Shown piece by piece: positions 35,067 to 44,840 of a DNA stretch of 56,163 nt (positions within the stretch are counted from its first letter, which is position 1; each line of letters opens with the position of its first letter). The stretch covers positions 1,469-57,631 of the forward strand of contig SGPL01000176.1 of assembly GCA_004802705.1 (NCBI GenBank), in the 5' to 3' direction. The stretch is from Bondarzewia mesenterica (Eukaryota; Basidiomycota; Agaricomycetes; Russulales; Bondarzewiaceae). Made by a program: the position numbers and the translations under genes. The notes under the pieces are model-generated. The model was not told where the DNA came from. It made no database searches and saw only the letters and a program-made list of their open reading frames with translations.

Positions 35067-36982
35067 ATGGCTGCTACCTTCAATATTGAGAACTGTGCTG
35101 TGTCTATTCTTCCTGAAGATTTGTATGTTTCGAATCCTCTTGAGGCCATTAGTGTCTCCGTCGCGTATCCTGGATGCGATGAAATCGCAGAGTTGACCGG
35201 TTGGGTCATCAATCTCAAGCGGCTTCGCGGGAAGTTTTTCCAGGTCATGGATGACGAGTCAGACGAGTTGCATCAGCTCTCCGTCACTCTCTTTGACAGA
35301 TTCGGTCGCGTCAGACCTTGGATCATTGAGAACGACTATCACAAGGGGCTGGGTGTATGGCGGGAGGAGTTGGGCGAAGGGGGCCTAATATATGTTGAGG
35401 ATATCATGGTCAAACCTGAGGTTCGTTCCCGTTTCTTCGGCTTTTGACTTCTTTGATAATTAATTGGCTGTTTGAACCCTTTTTCATAGTTCGAGGATAG
35501 GGGTGTCGATTCGCTTTGCTTGACATCGCTTCTAAACTCAAGAAATGTCGACCCTACTACATCTGTCCTATTCTCTCCTGGTAAAATGCCCTCCGACGAG
35601 CATCTGAGGAAGAAATACGACCAGCAAGTTCAGTTCTTCAGAAAGGTAAATATATAACATGCATTTTCAATAGAGTGACTGCGAACATTGCCTGAAATCT
35701 CTGCGCAGCATCACTTCCNTCGCATCGGACGTACCAGATTCTTTGGTTATTCACCAGATGCAAACCACCCTTCCCGTAGAATACCTGCGTCCGAAGACAC
35801 AGACGATGTTCCGTGCCCGCCTCCAGCTCCTCCTGTCTCCACTCAGGATGATGACTCGCTTCTCGACAAATATCCTCTTCACATACTTGTTGCTAACGTC
35901 AGAAACCCGGAAGCGATCAAGGAAGCCCTCCGTGTCGCATATGCTAGGAACCCAGCATCCATTCACACCCAGGATGATAGGGGCTTCACACCGCTCTTCC
36001 TTGCCTCGGCCTTTGCAAACGTCGCGGCAGTGCGGGAGCTCCTCGCTCTTGGTATTCAGGAGGACTTGATGAAGAGGGACTACGATGACGGGCGGACGCC
36101 ACTCGAGGCCTGCGTTAAACAGATGCACGATTTGAAGGAAATGAAGGAGACTTTGATCGGTAGCTGTGATGAATTGGATGCAGATCATCTCAGGGTGGCC
36201 TGGCTATTGAAACAGGCAATGGGACGTGACGGTCTTGAGAGAACAGAGGATGAGTACGTGAAGAAGAGGAAGTATGGGTGCACGTGTGGACAGTGCGCGG
36301 ATGGTTGGCTGAGTCCGAGGATGAGGCTCCGAATCAATCGTGAGATTCTATCATCGTCCCAAACGATCACTGACATCTTGTCTCAGACGAAGCTGCCGTG
36401 ATGTACGATTCCACCGGCTTTGGGACCACCACTTTCCCCCTCTCGCAAGATGACTACGATATCGATATGATTCTGCCTTACACTTCACCCTTGATATGGC
36501 GTCAAGGCTCGGTCACGAAGGCATTCTATGAAGGTCTTCGCGTCATCCTCAAGCTCATTTACCTCACTCTCGAAAACGCTCAGGAACCCACGATTCCAAC
36601 ACCCCAGACCATCTTGGGTCAACTTCGCGGTCTCAGCCCCATTTCCGTCTTACTCCAGAAGCGAGAGTTGACCAATGCATCCTTCTATCTGGAAAAGGGG
36701 GGACTGGTGGAGTATGTGCTTAATGCCGTCACCCACTTCGCCAGCGAGGCAAGCCCTCTCGGCGATTCCACATTCGACGACTTGTATGAAAGTGAGGAGG
36801 AAGTCGGACGCAAGTATCTTGACCTCCCGAAGTGCTATAATGACTTGGAGTTCGAACTGATCAGAGAAAAGTTGGGACTGGCAGGGGAACCCTTTGGACG
36901 GTACCCTATGCGGGATGAAGGCGAGGGAATGGATTTTGACGAAGCTATGGATTTTGATTCCGATGACTCGGACGGCTTCTAG
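35067..36982 (+). CDS. Ankyrin-repeat protein with GNAT-like N-terminal part
   Basis: The ATG at 35067 gives MAATFNIENCAVSILPEDLY. Exons continue through short introns at about 35420-35489, 35646-35707 and near 36340-36386. Residues around 110-145 read GLIYVEDIMVKPE then FEDRGVDSLCLTSLL, which follows the beta4 / RGxG / alpha3 pattern of GCN5-type acetyltransferases in weakened form. The middle has PLHILVANVRNPEAIKEALR and DDRGFTPLFLASAFANVAAV with RTPLEACVKQM, about two to three ankyrin repeats. A CTCGQCADGWLSPRMR cysteine cluster follows, then a helical C-terminal region (GSVTKAFYEGLRVILKLIY) and an acidic end DFDSDDSDGF. No catalytic function can be claimed; ankyrin repeats imply protein binding. 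Confidence 0.7.
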
Positions 36983-37342
36983 TCTGCTATCCATCTTCTG
37001 CCTATGCATCATTCGTATTGACACTACCCTGATCGTCTCTTGAAATGGTGGCGATGCCACGCATTGAGTCTCATATCGGTGTTCATCTCGTAGTCTTTCC
37101 TCAGCGTCGATTAATCTTATATGTTTTGCATTCATTCATCCGACTCTGTGTCCAGACGAGGGGCTCCTAAGGCTGTAGCCGAAATCACATTACCAACAAC
37201 ATGCTAGCGTTTTCGAGCCGCGTAATGCACTCAGTCTTCAACATCCCGGCAATCCCTTCTTTGCGCTCATTCGTGCGCATCGGTATATATCATGGCAAAA
37301 ACAGGATTTCTGCCGAAGCGTCGGCGCTTCCAAGTTCCAAGT

Positions 37343-38800
37343 CGCGATATTGCNCTTGAAATTGGACACTGACTTCGCCTCTCGCTATTCGATACTAGTA
37401 TGGCACTNCGTTTTTTTTTTACTAACATATGTGGCCACACAGTTTCTATGTATCGTTTTGACGAAGGCACAAGTCAAGANAAGTANGCAGAATCTTGGAA
37501 TCGAGGTTTCGTAGATCAATTCTTTANGCCAGAAATTTTGGACTTTCTGATCGATCAGGTCCACAAAAAAAATNAAGACATACCAGCCATCACTGTCGAN
37601 CTACCATATATCTAGGGATATTTTTTTCGGGTGTCCATTGCCTGAGAGCCCCCAGGTTTTCCAGAAACAAGGGTGAAACGTAATGATNCCTAAGCTTCAG
37701 CTCCTCGANCTCCNCCACACCNTTGATGGACTTCCTAGNGAGTAAANTGTCGGCCAGGGCGCGCACGAATTACTTACGATCCTCAACGCGCCAACTTTTC
37801 GCACTTCGGTGCAGCAATAGAGCGCGCACCTGTGGAAANAGCNGCGAGGATGTCGTAGTATCCAGTTGCAAAGCCTTGATGACATGCCACTCTGCGTCAC
37901 CATACGCTGAGATTTTCCGTACGTTCGGTAGGTGGCTTTCAGTAAACTCATTGCTGAATACTGCTGGACGCNGTCAAAGCNTTCAAGAGAAAGTGAAANA
38001 ATNCCGTTTAGGGGGGAGTGCNTCGCACATGTTCTGAAGCAAAGCATTCCAGTCGGGATTGTGGTGCGGTCGGGGTAAAACCANTTTNTTTTTGAANAGA
38101 CTATCTTCCTGGTTCGCCTTCCAGCCCTGGACAATGANACGTTCTCGCCCCAGATTAAGCATGANNCNGCGCAGAGNAGTCGAACGTATATTNAGTGGGC
38201 AGAGAGCACTGGCAAATCAGATATTGGTTCCTTTCCTGATCATGGCTTCGAACCCGAAGTGAGTTTCTGGACGAATGGCAGCAAGCTACGCCATAAAATC
38301 CTTGCACACTGTGGCACTTTCCTCATATTTTAGGCATGCGAGGGNGGGGAANCNGATTGATACAGCGGGTGTCTGAACTGAGTCGGATTCAGACGGATCC
38401 GANACNTTCACCAGCTCCAAATGGCGCAAGCACTTNGAGGCGGCCTTGACGATGNAGATCGAGTCANTGAAACGCGTCCCACGTAGACTTAGCGAGGTAA
38501 CATTNGCAAGNAACGAGAATCCCGGAGAGATGCTGANAAGACCAGAAAGACAAAGAGTTCGAAGANGGGGTGTATGTCCGGAGNNTNNCTCNNCNNNCAA
38601 CNTNNNNGGCTNGANNNNNTNGNANNCGTATNTATCGACAGGGAGAGAGNTTCCANATNCTCGAAAGGCTCGNTCATANATTCNGGTCTCTCCAACCATN
38701 CGGGCTTTCCCTCANAGACGAACTCCCTGGCACGGGCTGCGGCANANCTCATTCCCAAAGTAATGTTATCTTGNATACCGTNGGGGCATGAGGAAGGATT
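37343..38800. other. tract dense in ambiguous bases
   Basis: Single and clustered Ns, up to about 40 in the 80 bases at 38573-38650. Unlike an assembly gap, Ns are interspersed with called bases, as when two divergent copies or alleles are merged in one consensus. Confidence 0.6.
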
Positions 38801-39209
38801 AGAAAGGAAGATGGATATAGGGACTTCTTGCGAGCGCCCCANCATCATTTCGGTTACACCGTTGTATCAGAATTCAATCTGAGTCCAAAGCAAAGGCATT
38901 CCAAGAGCTACGTCTCGCCTAAGACGGCACACGCCGGTGATGACAACCCATTTCCGGTCAATCGTCCGAAGCCAGCCCCCATCACAGCGCGGCTTGTAGA
39001 TCGTCAACCGCGTCTTCGCCTTTAATATCATGAAAATAGGACAAAACCTCCACAGGCAGCAGACGGATTGGGCAGATGTCTTGACGCTGGTCAAGTGTCC
39101 AGTCGGGGGAAACGGCCGGATTGATTGGTGAGCAAATGGGGGCGCGTGAGTTCCGCAGGACAAAGAGAGAGCGGCTTTCGACAGTCAAAAGTTTCCCCTT
39201 TGACGGCAT
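37680..39209 (-). pseudogene. F-box/leucine-rich gene, decayed or badly sequenced
   Basis: Starts near 39209 with MPSKGKLLTVESRSLF, then DICPIRLLPVEVLSYFHDI, the front of an Agaricomycete F-box. The frame then shifts by one before WVVITGVCRLRRDVALGMPL and LWTQIEF, the rest of the box. A TGA at 38867-38869 interrupts that same frame, after which YNGVTEMM and GRSQEVPISIFLSNPS continue as expected for the family. Further downstream LTSLSLRGT-like, CLRHLELV, LPNVRKISAYGDAEWHVIKA and FPQVRALLLHRSAKSW are LRR-type pieces. Dozens of Ns (densest at 38573-38650) prevent a full model. A pseudogene is likely, but base-call errors cannot be excluded. Confidence 0.55.
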
Positions 39210-39854
39210 GATGCTGCGTGCTGGGAAAAAAAAAGTTAACAGGGTTGGAGGCTGGAGCCACACAGAAAATTCTGTTTTGGATGGTAAAGCTCGAATTCGA
39301 CTGTCGAATCAAGATGTAAAATTTGATGATTGAATGACCTACCTGGACGACTGGAGGCCAACCTTCAATAGGTATGGAACGGGAGGGGGGGAGGTTGCGC
39401 GTGGGTATGAAAGCGAAACAAACTGTCCATGCTTAGATGCATGACCTGCAGGGCCATATTGTATTCACTACGCTTCCTGGTCAAAGCGCGAAGCCGCCGC
39501 GAGCGGGTTGTGGCATAGTCTGCCACTACCACCCTGAATTGTGAGTACCTCCTTGCCCTTCGTTCCAGCAGAAAATGTGGCTGAATACGAGATGGTCAAA
39601 GCCGCATATGGGAGAGAGGGTGATTTGTGGTCATCGATACGCTCGAACGAAGCAAATCTTGCGTGCGGGTGCAAATGGGTAGAACCTAGAAGAAACGGAA
39701 GATTGACACGAACGATATGGTCTATACCATGTGCATGGACATCGTGAACTGCATCATCGACGTTACACTGGATGAAAGGCCCGGTGAATGAGCGACAATC
39801 GTGTTTTGCACTTGACCCTATAGTGATCACAAAGTTCAGCCCACCATTCGCTAC

Positions 39855-41394
39855 TCACAAGAGCTCGTACTCCAAGCTAGCTAGTACAAAAGCCGATAAC
39901 CCCTTGAGATCGTTCATGTCGATTGTCTGAGAGATGTAATACTATCAAAGAACGAAAGCATATCAGTGGATGCACCCTTGACTTTCCCACAAGCGCAAGA
40001 AGAAATCATGATGATACCCACCTCGTAGTCATTCCCGGGCTGCAAGCTCCCAACAACGACCGTATTGTTCCAATTCATGGTCGCGTCGCTCTGCGGGAGC
40101 ACCCAGTTCGCCGTCATATATTCGTATGTCTTCTTCATCGACACGACCTTACCGCCATCAGCATCGTCCAAGAAGCCCAAGCGTACTGCGCGCAGAATGG
40201 CGTACACGAACATCGGGCCGCCGCTCGATTCAAAGTAGTTGCCCGCAAAGCCGGGCTTGGACATGACGAGCCACTAGACGCCCGATGTCGAGTCATCTAT
40301 TGCGGCCGTGACAAGGCGCGTAGCGAGCGTGTCGAGAATAGTGGTGAGCGTTGTACGCGCGGGGTTCGAGGATGGGAACATCGGAATGACGTCGACGAGG
40401 GCCATCATGTACCAACCGAGGGCACGGTCCCAGATCTCGGGTGAGTGACCACGATCGGGTGAAGCCCAGTCTTGCTCGTGAGAGTAATCGTATCCGTGAT
40501 ATAGAAGTCCAGTGTATGTACTATTGGAACCAGTAGAGGCCGGCGTCTGGAGGGTGTTGTCGTACATCAAAGTGAATTGGAGAAGAATGTCGTCTACAGG
40601 AGCAAAGAATTATGAGATGACAATCAGACGAGGATAGGGATGGACAAACTCCAAGCAGTCTGGTTTGTAGGTTCGAATGCAGCGGTGTATGCAGCATAGA
40701 ATATATCACCCATGTATGTGCCATCAAGCCAACCTGTGATGGATTCCACATGTCAAAAACAACACGCAAGATAAAGAAAATAAACAAACAGAAATTCGCG
40801 CACCTTGATTGGGATATATAAGCTTGTGCCAGAATTGGCCTTCAGCGGTGCGCGGATGGGTGAAAAATTGGCTGCGAAAAATGTCCGCTGCCTTCTTATA
40901 CTTCTCCTCACCGGTTTTATCGTACCTTCAAGAAAAAATCAGTCCAAAAGTCGACCACAAGCTCAGGAAACAAGGTACGACACGACTTACAAGTAAATAA
41001 ACGACGGGCCAACTCTCAGTGGATCCAGTTGATACTCGCTCATACTATCATCATATCAATGCGTCAGTCAATGCTTCACCAAGACCCAGCGATCGCAATG
41101 CAAAAATACTCACTTATATCCTCCCCCCACGCTACCATCTGAAGCGACGACTTGGTCGACGCCAGCCTTGATATAATTGTAGTAGCTCACATTGCCCGTG
41201 TGCTCATACAAAAGGCGCAACGCCCATTGAAATTCGCCATGTTCATAGCTCACGATCGGGAGCCCCGACGAGAGCCCATTCCCTTGTCCACGAATCATCG
41301 CAGAGCTGGCCGCATAGCTCGAATACGTGACTGCCCGTGCTAAGGGGAAGAGTAGTGATGCGATCGTAAATGACAAAATTTGAAGCGAACGCAT
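39855..41394 (-). CDS. GH105-type unsaturated rhamnogalacturonyl hydrolase with an in-frame TAG
   Basis: Secreted six-hairpin glycosidase acting on unsaturated pectin fragments. The ATG at 41394 gives MRSLQILSFTIASLLFPLAR, a signal peptide. Exons read EFQWALRLLYEHTGNVSYYN, YDKTGEEKYKKAADIFRSQF, FWHKLIYPNQGWLDGTYMGD with the family's conserved Asp, then SPEIWDRALGWYMMALVDVI, the GH105 signature around the second acid, then SKPGFAGNYFESSGGPMFVY and the final ISQTIDMNDLKGLSAFVLAS before TGA at 39855. Between TSGV and WLVMSKPG a TAG (40274-40276) stands where the family has Trp; one base change restores TGG. A 39-nt GT-AG stretch ending at this TAG could be an intron, but it has a poor donor and would remove conserved residues. 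Confidence 0.8.
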
Positions 41395-42254
41395 GGCTGA
41401 TCGTGCTGGGGGTGTGCTTCAGCGAACGGAGAGGAAGGGGTCGAACAACCTGGATACTTATAACGTGGTGCGGACTATCATCGAGGGTATTCGGGCCGTC
41501 AGTCTGTAAATTAAACATCAACATATTAAGGGTGAACAGCAGCAAACGCGCTGCCAAGATGATTTGTCGACAGAAAGAAGGCCGAACTAAGATGCGCCTC
41601 CAGCAGGGTTGAGAAGGCATTTCGAAGGCAAGCCGCATCAGCCAGACCCAATTATTGCAGCAGAGACTGTAGAGTCGGGAACACAGAACGCCATAGTAAA
41701 ATCTTCAGATGAAATACAAAAGGCATAGAAGATGCGAACATGTAGAAGATGACCGAACCTGGAGGACGCGTGACTTGCCATTATGACTGAGCGAGCTGAA
41801 CCCGGGCCGTATAGGTGATGTTAGTCTCGCAATTCAAGAAGCTTCTGAAAAGTGTATATGAAAATCCAGATCAACAAAGTACCAAGAATACCGTTGTTAT
41901 TTTCCGAAATTTCCATCCAAAACCTGCTTGCACTTACATCTGGTCTTGACTCAGCGTGAGCCTCCGACTCATAAAAATGATCAGCGGATTCTCACTGAAA
42001 GAAAAGGTGATTGCAAAACCGCAGGGAAGAAGTCCAGACACCAATTACCGAGATTAGAAACGAGAAGACGTACTATAGAGGCAAGTGAAAGAGTTAAAAA
42101 AAAGTTCGAAGAGAGCAAAGGACAGCGAAGGACAGCAAAGAAGGACAGCGAGCGACGGGAGCAGGTCTGCGACAAATAAAGACTTAGAAGGCGATGGTGG
42201 GTCACAAAGCAAAGTTCCATAGAAATCAGGCGATCCTGAGTTAGGGAAGCAACC
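41395..42254. other. intergenic region
   Basis: 5' side of the GH105 gene and 3' side of the CPL1-like gene, both minus strand. An A/G-rich run at 42050-42180 is low complexity. Nothing else seen. Confidence 0.4.
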
Positions 42255-42285
42255 TCAAATCTCAGGCCTTAGGCCTCAGATTTGA
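42255..42285. repeat. inverted repeat overlapping a stop codon
   Basis: Arms of 14 nt (42255-42268 and 42272-42285) pair with one mismatch around a 3-nt loop. The TGA of the CPL1-like gene (42276-42278) lies inside the right arm, so its mRNA would carry a strong hairpin at the end of translation. Confidence 0.6.
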
Positions 42286-44024
42286 CGGGCGAGATTCCCA
42301 ACAAGTCCTGCAACTTCATCCAGCAGTCCGTCTGTAGTGTCGTCGACTGAAGAAGCTCCACTACGCAAGTTGCCATGGGCTCGATCCAAAGTAGGTTGGG
42401 ACTGGGATGGAGAACCTGTCGCGGGTGATGAGGAATTCTGCAGCGCACCCGCTGTCTCTGCAGGTATATTGATCTCAATTGGGCCCCCCGGAAGGTCAAG
42501 ATTAATGTCCAGAATATCATCGAGCAGGTGGTCGAGCGAGACATCAACAAGGCCAGCGACGTCATCAGTTGCGCCGAGTCCCCCACCTGACGATGGATAG
42601 GAACTTGAGCTCGAACCTCCACGAGACACTTCAGGTGAACCAGGAGTTGGGGGTGAGGGGGTCGGCTTTGGAACTACAAGACCAGTGGAGGTTCCTGGTC
42701 CAGGCTGCTTGAGGGTCGCCGAGGAAGTCAGTGAAGCCGTTGACATATCACGCACGCCAAGAGAAACGGCGAGAAGTGTTTCATTTTTGTTGATCAAGCC
42801 AGATATAAGTCCACCATCACCGGCGAGAGCGGCATCAACCTGGGATAAGTCCAGAGACAGAAGGGGCGGTTCCGAGCTTTTTGAGCTTCCCAGATCGGCA
42901 GAGACATCGATTGAGGCAGTGGAATCAGAATCCTGAGCAAGGCGTCGACGAACGTCCCTCCTCCTGATCTGAGGGGTCAACTTGGCGAGAACGACTTTAG
43001 GCACGCATTCGTCGCCAGAAGTGCTGATGCTGAAATCATCTCGGCAGCGTCTGACGATGCATTTGCCAACTGAGCATTCAACGTCAAGAACACCAGGAAG
43101 CGAGGTGCAATCGATACCCTTGGGACCTTGCTGAGATGGAGATGTGAATGGGTTAGGGATCGCACAGCCGCCACCTGCGAAAGTGAGAATTAAGCGGATG
43201 TGAAGGTGACAGAAGTACAAACTACGCACAACTCTCCAGTGCATTGTCGGTGTTCACGCACTCGAATTCAGCCGAGCCATGATATACACCACAAACGGTC
43301 TCTCCGGGGGCACACTCTGCCTGAGCATGAGCCAAGATGTGGATCCTGTTTTGATGGGCGTTCCTGAGGTCTCGCTTTGCGACAGGCACGGCGGAACTAC
43401 ATCCCTAGGAAATGTTATAGATAAGCACTGAATGGACAAGGGAGGGTGCAGGCATAGCACCTTGTGAGATTGGCCACATTTGCCGTTACATTCCTTGTAC
43501 GGAGGGGAACACACGCATTGACCATTCTGAGGTACGTAGGGAGGCTGGCAGCTATGGCCACAGGGGTCATTTTTGGTGCATAAGGGCGACGAGTGCGCTG
43601 GGTATATGCACTGCCGTGAACTCGGAACAGAGTTGACCTGAGATAATGAAAAGCCCATGTTATCAGTATAGCGATGGTTCATAAAAAAAAAATCAGGACA
43701 CACCAAAGCGGTCAGAAGAGCATCGACGGCAGTATTTCCAAGAATATCGACGAGAGCTTTCACATTGGCGTTGGTCTGAAGGAACAGAGGTAACGCAGAG
43801 AGACATAAGCAAAGATCAAGATTTGCGAGCACGTTCGCCGGGATACCGACGAGGCCGGCATGTGCCAACGTGTCTGCGTCAATGTATGCGCATACATCCA
43901 GCAAAGCGCGAGGCTCATAATGTTGACGCAAAGCAAAGTCAAAGCGAGCGAAAACGGGAAATACAAGAAGATTGACAGCGGAAAGAGATGATAAAAAGCG
44001 CATGAATAACGGTGAAAGACGCAT
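42276..44024 (-). CDS. Secreted cysteine-rich protein with CPL1-like domain
   Basis: The ATG at 44024 gives MRLSPLFMRFLSSLSAVNLL, a signal peptide. The first exon holds a hydrophobic Ala/Leu-rich part (CAYIDADTLAHAGLVGIPAN, DLCLCLSALPLFLQTNANVK). The next ones form a cysteine-rich module: LCTKNDPCGHSC, NGQCVCSPPYKECNGKCGQS. After ECAPGETVCGVY and FECVNTDNALESC comes the CPL1-like domain: GGCAIPNP, GIDCTSLPGVLDVECSVGKC and VRRCRDDFSIS. The last third is low complexity (Ser/Gly/Pro) with amphipathic Leu/Asp segments (DVSLDHLLDDILDINLDLPG) and ends GNLARQI. CPL1-type proteins in basidiomycetes are secreted and linked to capsule or surface traits in one yeast; function here is unknown. Introns at about 43173-43229, 43402-43462 and 43637-43705. 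Confidence 0.8.
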
Positions 44025-44097
44025 AACGAGCGTTAGAGGAGGGTAAAGCCAAGTTGCAATGAAAAACACTCAAGGAAAGAAGTGACTCGAGGGGGCA

Positions 44098-44105
44098 TAT
44101 ATATA
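44098..44105 (-). promoter_or_regulatory. TATA box of the CPL1-like gene
   Basis: TATATATA, 74 nt upstream of the ATG at 44024. Confidence 0.5.
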
Positions 44106-44840
44106 CTCGTTCCATTAGTGATCCTCGGTAGCTGGTTGGGGAAATGGACCTGCTTTATTGAGAAACTGAAAACGAGCATATGTGTCAACGGTGATGCATT
44201 CCTAGTTGGTTTGGCTCGATTCGAACGTCTGAACACCGAGATACCCGCCTCTCAGATTGGTTTCCGGTGCCCCAAGCTCCAACAGGGATAAGTCGGTTGC
44301 ACAACTCGGTCCAGAATCAAGAAAAAGCCGTGAAGCATATGAAGAATGCTAATGAAAGCCAACAAGAAGTATTGTAATGCGCCGGACAAAGCAAAGCAAT
44401 CGAGCCATTTTGTACACATGCCAGAGCCATCATGCATTTAGTCTTGCAAGAGTCAAGACAGGTCAAGACGTCCCGTCAACGTTTGTAGGCCAAATCTGGC
44501 CAAAGCCAAGCGCGATCCCGTGATCTACTGGGGATATCACGTTTTAGATTCAATAAGCGCGCGGTCGTCGGTCACCGGTTCACATACTAATAGTTCACCT
44601 CCGATCGCCGTCGTCGATGCCCACGGCGCCGCCACTGGATGGCGATGGCTGAAGGCGGTACAATGTAGTCTCCTTTGCAGACCTCACACAAAAGACAATC
44701 GTTCTGTGTATGAGGGTACAACGTAAGTTACATACATATGTCACCAATAGCGGCATTCCGAAGCCTTCACAGAACTTATTATAATGCTTCTTTTTTACCA
44801 TCTATACTTATCTGAAGCTCCCACACCGCAGTCATAAGTT
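44106..44840. other. divergent intergenic region
   Basis: Promoter space between the CPL1-like (-) and D-lactate dehydrogenase (+) genes. No further feature supported. Confidence 0.4.

Noticed and set aside
40260..40320. A 39-nt intron removing the GH105 TAG
   Set aside because: The donor GTCACG is poor, the length is below the local norm, and it would delete family-conserved residues before WW; kept only as an alternative.
42050..42180. Lysine/arginine-rich frame at 41928-42179
   Set aside because: A/G-rich low-complexity DNA gives charged peptides in several frames; no start context, introns or family pattern.
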